Position numbers and translations under genes: made by a program. Positions 1 to 12,000 of a stretch of 64,000 bases of DNA are shown here, piece after piece. Source of the DNA: Lactifluus volemus (taxonomy: Eukaryota; Basidiomycota; Agaricomycetes; Russulales; Russulaceae); the NCBI GenBank assembly GCA_022376515.1, contig WTXI01000188.1, forward strand, positions 1 through 64,000, written 5' to 3'. The first letter of the stretch is position 1. The number at the start of each line of letters is the position of its first letter. A model generated the notes under the pieces. It did not search any database. It worked only from the letters and a program-made list of their open reading frames with translations, and was not told the DNA's origin.

Positions 1-1264
1 ATGAACAATTGCGCTCGCAACTAACCATCAACTGGTTGATGCCCCGCCCCTCTGCAGCCTCTTCTGAGCAACCTTCTCTGGCTCCGGATGGTTACGGACA
101 ATAGGGCAACGGTATCGCGATCTCACCTTGATGACGCTGTTCAGGAACGAACGGAAAAAGTACTCATAATTCAAATGCCGGTAACTTGATACATGCGCTC
201 GCCCAAAATGCTTGCTGGGCAACAGCCCGATATCTCTTGATGGCGTTTTACTTTTGCCTCGTGTAACTTATTCACTGGCCCGTGGGATAAAGGGTCAAAC
301 GGAAAGCAATAATTGATTGATTGGCCATCTGCGCCTTTCTCACCGCTCAGCGCCGCCTTGCTATGCATTGTTCGCGGTTTTCTGACCGCATGGATTTCTA
401 CTGTGACGTCGACACCATGATGTTTCTCGTCGTTATAGTGACGTTATCTTTTGTCGCCGCACACAGACTCTCAGTTGGTTACTCGGGTGCGCTAACGAAA
501 TCTCGTCGGACAAGAAACGGCGATACGATACGTGTATCCTTTTGCAGCTCTCACCACATGTTCACCTGTTGACTGATTGATATTGGATCATAACGAGCCG
601 CTCGGGATGGATCCTTGTAGCAACGGACAAGAATTTATAACATCGATCGCCTCCTTCACTCGACGAAGAACGCTTCATCCGAGCTATCGGAGCTTACGGA
701 ACTATTGATTACATCCGCACCCAAGGCATAAGCAAAAACGTTCCAGGTTTCCACCGGTTTTCAGGTTTCCGGAAACTTTCTGTTGCAACATCATTTAAGG
801 TGGTATCCAGAAAATTGGACATAGGTTTCCAAGTTTCCAAGTTTCTATTGGTTTCTATGGGTTTCTCAGGTGTAGAATCCTCTGGAAACTAAAAAGCTAA
901 ACTACTGATGTGATGTACTGTAGGTCTGAGATCAAAGAAGAGATCTGTTCAATGCCATCTATAATTCGTGATCCCACGGAACGGATTAGGACACTTCTGG
1001 CTGACGGTGGCCATCGCGATAGAATGGTACGAAGATTCTCTTATCCGGATCATTATTTTCGTTGGATGCGGTTGACAGTTACGTGGAGAGATCTGGGGTA
1101 CAAAGTACAGGACGCATACAAACTTGGCGCACAGTCAAGTTGGTCATTTTGTAATATGATTTATGTTAGAGCTGGGGAGTGCCAATGGGAGTGGGTTTTG
1201 ATGGTCCTCATTTTGCGTCGTTTGAGGATTTCGTCGCTGGGTTATGGTCCCTAGATTAAGGTTA
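1..1264. other. 5' flank without a recognised gene
   Basis: I recognise no protein family here on either strand. Open frames exist (for example 913-1254 on + and 28-222 on -) but they show no family motif, and I see no convincing intron set. From about 740 to 890 the sequence is unusually rich in GTTTC and GGTTTCC words, like a degenerate short tandem repeat. The last 60 bases lead into the arginyl-tRNA synthetase gene and may hold its promoter and leader. Confidence 0.5.
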
Positions 1265-1408
1265 GGGTAGAAGCATAGCCATCAACATCCATCTCCAAAC
1301 ATTATTTCTCTGCAGTATTTGCGATACAGTCCGCTGCATCGCAGCACTACTGTCATCTCTCTTACACGACGAAATTGTCTCCAATTTAGCACAAAGACTG
1401 CCAGACTA

Positions 1409-3462
1409 ATGCCGTTCAAATTATCACCATTACCAGAGGTTCCCGGAGCGGACCCTTCACGCGCCGTTCTCGATGCCTTCAAAATCTCCATCGCGAAGCG
1501 TGTCGCGGATGCATTGCCGCCTCTGACGGTTGAGCAGGTTTACCAAGGTGTCGATTATGGAAAGAAGGGTATCGACTTTACGATCGCGCTCCCGCGCTTC
1601 CGTCTCCCGGGTAATGTCGACCAGCTTGCCAAAACCGTTATCGATCAGGTGTGTGCAAATCTATTGGGCGTGTTCGAGTCACTCTAATATCTCTCTCGTG
1701 GCGCAGTTTCGAGCGGACGATTATGTCGAGTCGGTCACGCATGACAGGGCGTTCTTGCATTTCATGTTAAGGACGCCGTCTCTCATCCGCGCCGTGCTGA
1801 CGCAGGTACATGAGCTCACGAACGAACCGCCGTCTGGCTCACCCGAGTACGGCACGAACACGTCCGGCGCGGGAAAGAAGGTCGTCATCGAGTATTCGTC
1901 ACCGAACATTGCCAAGAGCTTCCACGTAGGCCATCTCCGTTCGACCATCATCGGCGCATTCCTATCGAATCTGTACAAGGCGTGTGGATGGGAAGTCGTG
2001 TCGATGAATTATTTAGGGGATTGGGGCACGCAGGTACGTCCGATCTCTATCACTGTTGTTCGACTCTCAAGTCAATTCCGTCCCTTTGCCCAAATCCACA
2101 CAGTTCGGCCTCATCGCGGTTGGCTTTGAAAAGTATGGCTCCGAAGAAGCTCTTCAAAGAGATGCAATCAAGCATCTGTACGATATCTACGTGAACATCA
2201 ATAAAGATGGCGAGTCAGATCCTGGTGTCCAAGCTGCGGCAGCCGCGTGGTTTAAGCGTATGGAAGACGGCGACGAGGATGCGCTCAGGAATTGGCGCGT
2301 ATGGCGCGAGTTGTCGGTGAAGAAGTACGAGGAGGAGTATGACCGGCTGAACGTGCACTTTGATATATACACCGGTGAGAGCAAGGTTGGGAAGAAGTGG
2401 CAGGACTATGCGCTACAGCGAATGGATGAGATGGGTCTGCTCATCGACGTGGACGGCATGAAACTTGTCGACCTGGAAAAGTGGAAGCTCGAAAAGGCCG
2501 TACTGCGCAAAAAGGGTGCGTCCGTCCCTCTCACTTTTCTCAATGCACGTCTAAAAATATGTGGGAAAATGCACCAGACGGGACGTCCATCTACCTGACG
2601 CGTGATATCGGCGGAGCGATCGAACGTTACGAGCAGCACCAATTCGACAAGATGCTCTACGTCATCTCGTCACAACAGGATTTACATACGGCGCAATTTA
2701 TCAAGATGTTACAATTGATGAAGTTTCCTTGGGCATCGAACATAGAACACGTTAACTACGGGCTCGTGCTTGGCATGAGCACCCGCAAGGGCAACGTCGT
2801 CTTCCTCGATCAGATCATTCGTGAGGCGGCCAGCGTGATGCATGAGCAAATGAGGACGAACCAGGCAAAGTATGCTGCGGTTGAGGATCCAGAACGGACC
2901 AGCCTCGAGGTCGGTCTTACAGCGATCAAAATCCAGGACATGGCCGCGAAGCGGTGCGCGATTCGTCTCTTCAAAACGGTCACTTTTTACTGCTGTTTTT
3001 CCCCTGACCATTACCCCCGCATTTTTTAGGATAAACAACTACACGTTTAACTGGAACCGGATGACGTCCTTCGAAGGCGACACGGGGCCATACCTGCAAT
3101 ACGCGCACGTCCGACTGACCTCTCTCACCCGCAAGAATCCTGAACTGCTGCCGCTTCCACCACCAGACCAGATCGCGACCGAGACGCTTACCGAACAGCC
3201 TGCGGCGCGCGAGATCGCGTTTTTGCTCGGCATGTATCCGGATGTAGTCCGGACCGCTCTGCGCACGCACGAACCGAGCGGCGTCGTCACGTTCGCGTTC
3301 AGGCTCGCGCATGCCATCTCGAGCGCGTGGGAGACTGTCGTGGTCAAGGGAGAGGCGGACGTCGAGCGCGCGCGCGCGAGGATGTGGTTGTATTTGTGTG
3401 CGAGGGACGTGCTCGGGGCCGCCATGCGGTTGTTGAGCACCCGGCCATTAGAACGGATGTAA
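1409..3462 (+). CDS. Arginyl-tRNA synthetase, cytosolic type
   Basis: This enzyme attaches arginine to its tRNA using ATP. Five exons fit: 1409-1648, 1707-2033, 2104-2515, 2578-2953 and 3030-3462. All introns are GT-AG, and the joined frame is 1788 nt (595 residues), close to fungal ArgRS length. The N-terminal Add-1-like region is in exon 1. The class I HIGH-type motif reads HVGH near residue 152, in the typical context [19 protein letters not shown], followed by [11 protein letters not shown] across the exon 2/3 junction. The KMSKS-equivalent is GMSTRKG in exon 4. The C-terminal DALR anticodon-binding domain ends in RPLERM, a usual ArgRS terminus. Splice junctions restore KKDGTS and [11 protein letters not shown] exactly, so the model is strong. 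The frame stays open upstream of the ATG back to 1271, but without an ATG. Confidence 0.93.
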
Positions 3463-3605
3463 GAACGGATTCAATTCGAACACGGTTTTGGTTGGTGAGT
3501 CGAAGACAAAGAGTTAAATATTAGAGACGAGCGATCGAGGCGGATTACAGGGGATTCCAAAAGCAAGACTACTACAGTTCACTAGTTCCCGTTAGAAAAG
3601 CGATC

Positions 3606-4285
3606 CTAGATCGAGAGGTTGTACTCGTATTCGCCAGTCCCACTTTGGGCGATCCAGAGCACGACTGCGGAGAGCATCAATGATACATTCTCTGCGACGT
3701 TGGCATAGCCGTAGTACTGATACTGGTCTGGGTACCCAGTAATGATATATTTGAGCACCAACAAAGCCTATAACAACAACAAAAAACCATCAAAAATTGA
3801 TCCTCCAAAAAATAATATAAAAGGACGCACGACGCTACCGGCTAAACCGCCAGCCATGAGAGCAAAGCCGATAAAGAGGATGAGGCGCGCCCGCCAGACC
3901 GCGCGCGAATCACCAAATCCTTCTTCTCCGCGCACGCGATCCTTATCGATCAGGTTGACGACGAGGATGCCGAGGAGGGAACACAGGCCGGGGACCCAAT
4001 CTGCAAAAGTGACGTGTACGGGTACGGGGTAGTCAGGTTCGTTATAGGGTGGATGGGCATGAGCGGAGAGGATGGCAGCGTCGAAGAAGGTCCAGAGGCC
4101 GAGGGAGAACTGGGGGAAGGATATGTGTGAGTGGTGGGAAAGTTTGGTTGGTTGGGGCTTACGAGGGCACCGGCGAGGTAAACGCCTGATGTTCGACGGT
4201 GTTTGCCTAGGTTTATTCTGTTGAGGAATGGGAATGGGTTGACGCAGACCCGACGAGGGTCGTAATCTGAGCGAGGAAGCGACAT
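3606..4285 (-). CDS. VPS68: VPS68 / UPF0220 (TMEM50-like) membrane protein
   Basis: Three exons (4285-4163, 4109-3831, 3767-3606 on the minus strand) join to 564 nt, 187 residues, the normal length of Vps68. The N-terminus contains NPFPFLNRINLGKHRRTSGVY, the usual start of the family. The middle carries the conserved FADWVPGLCSLLGILVVN and GFGDSRAVWRARLILFIGFAL stretches with hydrophobic helices between them. The C-terminus ends VVLWIAQSG then EYEYNLSI, the family hallmark. Four membrane helices are expected. Yeast Vps68 works with ESCRT/Vps55 at endosomes in vacuolar sorting. That role is known from yeast and is transferred here by similarity. The gene converges on the arginyl-tRNA synthetase with about 143 bp between stop codons. 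Confidence 0.92.
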
Positions 4286-4509
4286 GGCCGAAACTTGCAG
4301 TGTATCAGTGGTCAGCGTTCTAAACACAGGTGGCGTGGCGTATGAGCATGAGGGCGTGGGAACTTACTATCGGCTCAGTGCGGCGCACAGCTGCCAGCCT
4401 TAGCGTTCTTGTGTTACATATACACGTACAGGTAGGCTGTGTGCCCAGCCTCTTTAATATATACAAATAGCACTCCTGGTACAGCGTTTGAATCAGATGT
4501 ATTCCAACA

Positions 4510-7500
4510 ATGAACCCCCACCAGTACGTCCTTTATTTCCACTAGTTTCATCGTAGGATTGTACCTAAACCGATGGGGCATCCAAAATAGGTCTTTCTGG
4601 GAGATTGGCCCATTGCTCCGCGTTCAGGCTTGTCACAAAGTTGTGTGGGCAAAACTCGGAAAGGTACGCGCCAGAAGCGATGTATGCAATAGCCATTGAC
4701 TTGTGTGTAGTAGCTTGGCATACACCAATTGATTCGCTACCTAACGAGGTGCTCGTGGAAATATTCCAATTTTATCGACTCGACTCGTTGGTCTATTCAC
4801 GAGGACGCTCGTGGGAATGGCACAGACTCATCCACGTATGCCAAAGGTGGCGATATATCATTCTCAACTCGCCCCATTCTCTCCATCTGGAACTTTTCTG
4901 TACATATGGGACGCCTGTCAAGAATAGTTTGGACTTTTGGCCAACGTTGCCTATCGTCATGCGATACGTGGGATCTCCCTGTCCTTCGCCTGTGGCTACC
5001 GGTGACGAAGATAACATAATTGCCGCGCTCCAGCATCCGAATCGCATAAACATAATCCAGCTAACTGTGACCACTCCACTGCTAGAAAGATTGACTACTC
5101 TAGCGCATGTACCATTTCCCAAGCTAGTGCACCTGGAACTCACGACACAAACTGAGACAGGACTCACTCTTCCCAGTAAATGTTTTGGTGGAGCCGCTCC
5201 GCTTTTACGGATCATCCGCACGGCCAACATTGGTTTTTCAGCCCTTCCACAGCTTCTTCTGTCGGCTTCAAACCTCGTTTCTCTTCAGCTTGAAGCAATA
5301 CCGAATACGGGATACATCTCGCCGGAGGCCCTGACTACTTGTTTGTCCACAATGACCTGTCTCACAGCGTTCCACCTCCTTTTCCTTTTCCCGACTTCTC
5401 ATCCCATGTCAGGAGGATACCAACGTCCAGACCCGGAAAGATACGTGGTACTTCCCGCTCTCAAATATTTTGCATTTCAAGGCTTTTGCGGGTACTTGGA
5501 GCACCTTTTATCCGGCATCCGTACACCACCCCTCAAGTACATCGACATAACATTCTTCAATCAGGCTGCCATCTTCGATACCCCCCAACTCCTCCTGTTT
5601 ATTTGTCGCACAGATATGCCAAGGTCGTATGACGAAGCAGGGGTATTTCTTTCAGGGACCGATATTTCCCTCACCCTTACTCGACAAGGATCACCGCATC
5701 GTATGGGTTTCCGCGTCCGATGTATGTCATTGGATTGGCGGTTATCCTGCATGGCCGAGATTTGCGACAAATTTTTCTTTATCGTGTCTGGTGTGAAGCA
5801 GCTTGATATTGGTGCATACTCTTCGTTGCCAATTGCGCAAGATGACATGGACCACTTATCGTGGTCACAGTTTTTCCGCTCATTCACTAATGTGGAGAGA
5901 CTTCGTGTGGCCAAGGAAGCCGCGTCACATGTCGCGTACGCTCTAGGAAAGGAAGAAAACATAGGGATCTTGCCAGGGGTGCTGGAGTTACATGTCGAAG
6001 AGCACAATGGATTTCCATCAGTGCAGAAAGCCTTAATACCACTGCAACGGCACTATAATCACCCTATAACCGTCCATCGTTGGAAATCAATCAATGATCA
6101 TCAATATGCTGCTGCTGATGGCCATGATAGATCAACGAGTGTCTCCACACCTTCAATTAACAGATATGACCCCATTCTGGTCCTGGAGAAGGATTTTCGG
6201 GACAATTGCAAGCATCTCTGTGGATACCCTCATTCAGTTACCATTCAATCTCTTTTTCAACAGGCCCAATCCCTTCTACTTTCCTTCATGCAGAATGGCA
6301 GAGCTCAGGAGCTTGACAACTCGTTAGAAATTTCCCAAGACCTTCTTACGATGGACACCAAGGAAATACCTCGCGTCAAGATACATATCCTATTTGCCTT
6401 TTCCTTTGCTCTCAGGAGCCAGGAGCCAGGGAACATGGCAAAATCTGTATCTATGTTCGAAACCGCTTTTCACGATGAATCTACCACAACGACCGAGAAA
6501 ATTGGTATTGCATGGTGGTGGGCGACCTTTGCAAGAGTGTGGAGTCACCCTTCCATGGCACCGGCATATCGAAGCGCACTATCAGCCCTGCAGAGCCTGA
6601 GCTCTGAGATTGGGTTCAGCACTCGATCGTCGCGAGTCTCCATCGGGCACCTTGGCACCATCAGTCGAATACCACTTGAATATGCGTCTTATCAGATCGA
6701 GCGAGGTCAACTGGAGTTGGCCATCGAGACAATTGAGCAAGGGAAAACATTGATCTGGTCTGCGATCTATGGGCTTCGCCCTTTATTGGGGCGGGTTCGT
6801 GATGTGTATCCTTATCTTGCATACCAATTCTTCAATGTTAGCAAAGCTCTGGAGGCCATCAATGATTCACTTGCGACCCACCGGGTTATTGGGTTTCCAT
6901 TACGTGCGAGAGAGGAACTTGACGACATCGTTCCTGCACAGAAGCATCTGCGGAGGCTTCTGCGCTCTCGCCAAGTTATCATTCGGCAGATCCAAGACCT
7001 ACCGGGCTTAGGAAATTTTATGAAGCCTATACCATATCACACCCTTCAGGACGCCGCTTCCCAGGGTCCAATCGTTATCATAAATCATTGTTCCTGGCGA
7101 TGCGATATCCTCATCGTCTCTCACCACTCGCCGCCCTCCCTCATCCCTACCTCAGAAGGATTTCCTGAACTCGCCACTGCTTTGGCAACCTATCTCATCA
7201 ATAATAATAAGCGTGCGCTACTATTTACACTTAAGGAACTATATAAGCACGTCGGCGAACCGGTTATCCAGAGATTTCAAGAAATGGGCGTACCTCCGCA
7301 GTCACGGATTTGGTGGTATCCAACATCAGTTTTTTGCTCTCTCCCTCTCCACTCCATGGGCCCGATTCCATCAACCAGTCGTCAAAGTCAATTCTTCTCA
7401 GACTTCTATCTATGTTCGTACACATCAGCGATTGGCGCGTTAATTGATGCTGGCTCACACATCCGGTCAATCTGGAACTACTCAACTTCCCTGCTTTTTG

Positions 7501-8075
7501 TGAACCCCTCCGGCCACTTTTCATCACATACAAAAAACGAGAGGATTGTGGTCTGGGAATCCGGAATCCCTTTAACCCTGCTCATAGATGGACAAGCGAC
7601 ATCTCAAGCCATAATTCGCGGCCTTCAAAGGCGCCTCCTTGCCCATATTTCATGCGACAGTATCTCTGTACCAGGCGATTCGTTCTGCGCCACACTCCGC
7701 CTGGATGATAACGCCCCACTGACATTGCTTGACGTCGTACGCACTGGGATCCTTACCACCAAACTTGCTGTCCTTTCAGCCAGTCATACTGCAGGGCCGT
7801 ACAAAATGGAGGGTCTTGAGGAAGGGCTACATCTTGTCTCAGCCATGCATTACCACGGAGTCAGCAGCATGGTAGGGACGATGTGGGGTATGGTTGACGA
7901 TGATGGATCAAGCTTCTCCGAGGAATTTTACAAGGCGTTGCTTTCACTGGGCGCAGAGGATGGTGTCCGACTTGGCGAAAAATCTGCTGAGGCGCTGAGG
8001 GTTGCGGTACAGAACCTGAGGAATAGAGGTGTGCCTCTGGAGAGATGGGTGAATTGGGTCCATTATGGTGCGTAA
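4510..8075 (+). CDS. F-box protein with C-terminal CHAT pseudoprotease domain (copy 1)
   Basis: The main exon ends at 8075 and is open from before the ATG at 4680 (1131 residues from there). A 14-nt first exon at 4510-4523, as in the paralogues, is probable. The second-exon junctions in this copy are unsettled, and the ATG at 4680 is the alternative start. Order of parts: an F-box (DSLPNEVLVEIFQFYRLD, then HVCQRWRYIILNSP), a long leucine-rich superhelix like the array paralogues, a helical TPR-like region beginning VLEKDFRDNCKHL, then a CHAT domain to the end (EGLEEGLHLVSAMHY, MVGTMWGMVDDD). In active CHAT proteases the dyad lies in HFACHG and SAC motifs. Here these read HISCDS (Asp at 7656-7658) and SASHT (Ser at 7782-7784), so neither His nor Cys is present. 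The F-box suggests an SCF ubiquitin ligase adaptor; substrate unknown. Confidence 0.85.
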
Positions 8076-9069
8076 CTACTTCGATTCTGTCATGTACAAC
8101 TTTGTGTCTTGTGAAATGGAGTTGGGATCTTCTGTACTTGATCCACGTGACTCACCAAATACCAAATCCCCCGTTTGTGATAGTGACGTGCTGTAAATAC
8201 TGTACAGGTACTACGTATAGGTAGTGTTATTGACAATACAATACTTAGGTTGGCACTGGCAGGTTTGAAGCTCAGATGGCCTCAGCCTCCAGATTTCTCG
8301 AATGTGCCTACAAATCCCTTCGCATACCCTCGCCACGTGTGTGGTGTCATCCCAGATGATAATTCACAGGGTATGCACATTCCTAGTACATTCCTGAGAA
8401 AAGGGCCAAGTCTCCAGACGTTGTACCGGTCATATCGACACAGACTGCCTGCGGAGACAGTATAGTTTAGCACGCGGGTCCTGAAATCTAGGCACTTTCT
8501 CTCTATCAAACCCGTGTGCGCCCCGGGGCATGTATGGTGGTGGTGGTGATGGAAAAAGGGGGATACTTCGGAGTTCGGTAAACCACGACGTCTCAGGAGC
8601 TTTCCTTCGTTTCGATTGAAAACGGACGAGACCGTCTCAGACAATGACAAAGGCGCACCAAAGGGAGAGTGTCGAAAAATGACGTGCCAGGGGAAGAACT
8701 ACCGACACACGAAGTAAAGAAAGATGGGCGTGATGCGGGCTCGGTGGGCCGTAAAATCATCGCAGCAACCAACCTGAATGGCCTGCTTACTAATATTCCC
8801 TTATTTGTCCGAATTACCACCGCTGAAGTACTTTTTTGAAATGGAAAATGCCGTTTCTGGGCAGAAGAGAGGGCGTGGGAACTTTGAGGCTCATTTGCCT
8901 CCAGTCATCTGAGCTGCCACTGGCAGGCGTACTAGTAAAGCATCGAATACTAGTATTAGTATGCAACACGTGTTGTACTCGTGTAGGCGGGCTGTTTCCC
9001 CTGAGATAGCCTGTTCAGCATCTTACCCAGGGACCACTTCTACGGCCATTGAATCAGGATACTCTCACA
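8076..9069. other. Intergenic region between the two F-box-CHAT genes
   Basis: No gene is recognised. The first 190 bases downstream of the stop (roughly 8076-8265) are clearly homologous to the bases after the second CHAT gene (12679-12875), including GTTTGTGATAGTG and CACTGGCAGG words. The tandem duplication therefore covered the gene and its 3' flank. The final stretch before 9070 should contain the second copy's promoter; a GAATCAGGATACTCTCACAA word just before its ATG resembles the equivalent site before 4510. Confidence 0.55.
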
Positions 9070-12000
9070 ATGAGCTGTCACGGGTATGTCCTTTGCTCTC
9101 ACTAGTTTTATTGTAGAAGTTGACCGGCAGAGTATAGAAATAGGTCTATAAGGAAGATCAATCCTCCTCCATTTGTTCCGGCACTTGGGCGTGGGCGTGT
9201 CGTAAACCCAGGTAGGTAATCTTGGAAAGCCACGCCCCACGCCGTGCAGTGTGTCCAAGTCATTGACTTGTACGTAGCAGGGGGAGTTTCTCGACATACA
9301 GCGATTGACTCACTCCCTGATGAGATGCTCATGGAAATATTCAGATGTGATCGACTCGTCTCCTTGACTTATTCCTTAGGGCGCTCGTGGGAATGGTACA
9401 GACTCGTCCACGTGTGCCGAAGATGGCGATATATTATTTTCAACTCACCCCGCTCTCTCGATCTACAGCTTCTCTGCACCTATGGGACGCAGGTCAGGAA
9501 TAATTTGTACTGTTGGCCAGCATTACCTATTGTCATGCGGTACGCGAGGTCTTCAAATCCTCGTCCTCGGTCAGTGGCTGCCAGAGATGAAGACAACATA
9601 ATTGCCGCTCTCCAGCATCCGAACCATATACACATGATCCAGCTAGCTGTAACCACCCCATTGTTAAAAAGGCTGGCCACGCTGCGTCAGGCGCCTTTTC
9701 CCACGCTAGTGCACCTCGAACTTATGACACAAACCAAGTGTGGACTCACCCTTCACAATGAATGTTTTGGTGAAGCTGCCCCACGTTTACGGACTCTTCG
9801 CACGGTCAATATTGGTTTTTCGGCCCTGCCACAGCTTCTATTGTTGGCTCCAAATCTCGTTTCACTTCATCTCGACGCAATACCGGTTACAGGATACGTC
9901 TCACCGGAGACTCTCGCCACATGTTTGTCTACGATGACCTGCCTCACAACGTTCCACCTTCATTTCCTTTCCCCTACTTCCCTTACTTCTCTCCCAGTCT
10001 CAGCAGATCATCAGCACCCAGCCAGATATGCAGTACTTCCCGCTCTCAAGTATTTCTCATTCCAAGGTTATTGCTGGTACCTGGAGCACCTTTTATCTGG
10101 TATCCGGACCCCTCTCCTCAAGTACATCGACATATCATTCTTCAATCAAACCACCATATTCGATACCCCCCAACTCTTCCAGTTCGTTTGTCATGCAGAA
10201 ATGCCAAGGTCGTATGATGAAGCGAGGGTGTTTTTTTCAACAGTCGATATTTCCCTCACCCTTACTCGACGAGGAACACCACATTGTATGGGGTTTCGGG
10301 TCCGATGTCAGCCATTGAACCCGCAATTGTCCTGTATAACCGGGATCTGCCACCAGTTTTCCTCTATCCTCTTCGGTGTTCAGCAACTTGATATCGATGC
10401 ATCCCTTACGTTACCAATTCGCCAAACTGATATGGGCGTCTTATCATGGCTGGGGTTCTTCCGCCCATTCCGTAATGTGGAAAGACTTCGCATGACCAAG
10501 GAGACTGCGTCACATGTTGCGCGCGCTCTAGGAAAGGAAGTGAGCATGGGAATGTTGCCAGGGATGCGGGAGCTATACATAGAGGAGCATGCCAAATTCT
10601 CATCAGCGCAGCTCGCCCTTGCACCATTTATACGTCGGCGCTCTAATCACCCTATAATCGTCCATCGCTGGGAACCAAATAGTAGTAGGCCTCAATCTCC
10701 TGCTGGAGATGGCCAGGCTAAAGAAATGCTCGCACCTTCGATTCGCAGATACGATCCCATCATAGTGCTGGAGAAGGATTTTCGGGACAATTGCAAACAG
10801 TTCAGTGGACAAACCCCTACATTTAGCATTCAATCTCTTTTCCGACGGGCTCAATCCCTCCTACTTTCCTTCATGCAGACTGGTAGAGCTCAGGAGCTTG
10901 ACAACTCGTTAGAAATTTCCCAGGACCTTCTTGAGATGCACACCAAGGAAATATCTCGCGCCAAGCTACTTACCTTGCTTGCCTTTTCCTTTGCTCTCAG
11001 GAGCCAGCAGCCGGGGAACATGGCCAAATCCGTATCTATGTTCGAAACCGCTTTCCAGGATGAATCTGCCACAATGACCGAGAAAATTGGTATTGCGTGG
11101 TGGTGGGCGACCTTTGCAAGAGTGTGGAGACACCCTTCTACGGCACTGGCATATCGAAACACACTATCAGCCCTGCAGAGCCTGAGTTCTGTGATTGGAG
11201 GGTTCACCACTCGATCGTCGCGAGTTTCCATCGGGCACCTTGGCTCCATCAGCCGAATATCGCTTGAATATGCGTCTTATCAGATTGAGCGAGGTCAACT
11301 GGAGTTGGCCATCGAGACAATTGAGCAAGGGAAAACATTGATCTGGTCTACGATGTATGGCCTTCACCCTTCGGTGGGGCGGCTTCGTAGTGTGGACCCT
11401 AATCTTGCAGACCAATTCTTGAATGTTAGCAAAGCCCTGGAGGTCGTCAATGATTCACTTGCGGCACACAGAGTTATAGGGTTTCCATTATGTGCGAAAG
11501 AGGAACTTGACGACGTCATTCCTGAACTGAAGGATCAGCGGAGGCTTCTGCGAGAAAGCCAAGTTATCATTCGGCAGATCCAAGACCTACCGGGCTTTGG
11601 AAATTTTATGAAGCCTATACCATATCACACCCTTCAGGACGCCGCTTCCCAGGGTCCAATCGTTATTATAAACCACTGTTGCTGGCGATGCGATATCCTC
11701 ATTGTCTCTCACCACTCGCCGCCCTCCCTCATCCCTACCCCAGAAGGATTTTTTGAACGCGCCATTGCTTTGGCAACCGATCTCATCGACGAGCCCGGTG
11801 ATGGTTCACACGATAAGCGTGCGCTGATATTTGCGCTCAAGGAACTACACGAGCACGTCGGCGAACCGGTTATCCAGAGATTTCAAGAAATGGGCATACC
11901 AGAGCAGTCACGGATTTGGTGGTACCCAACATCCGTTTTTTGCTCTCTCCCTCTCCACTCCATGGGCCCGATTCCGTCAACCGGTGGTCATAGCCGATTC

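Noticed and set aside
1319..1408. ATG-initiated N-terminal extension of arginyl-tRNA synthetase
   Set aside because: The codon at 1319 is TTG, and no ATG occurs in the open frame upstream of 1409, so the main start is kept at 1409. Only a non-AUG start remains as a hypothesis.
4605..4679. Coding start of the first F-box-CHAT gene at 4605
   Set aside because: The codon there is TTG, and paralogues start at a 14-nt exon upstream. The first usable ATG in the long frame is at 4680.
5561..6007. Minus-strand open frames inside the F-box genes (also around 9480-9680, 16258-16482, 41276-41677)
   Set aside because: They are antisense shadows of strongly coding plus-strand exons, recur at the same relative position in all paralogues, and show no family motif.
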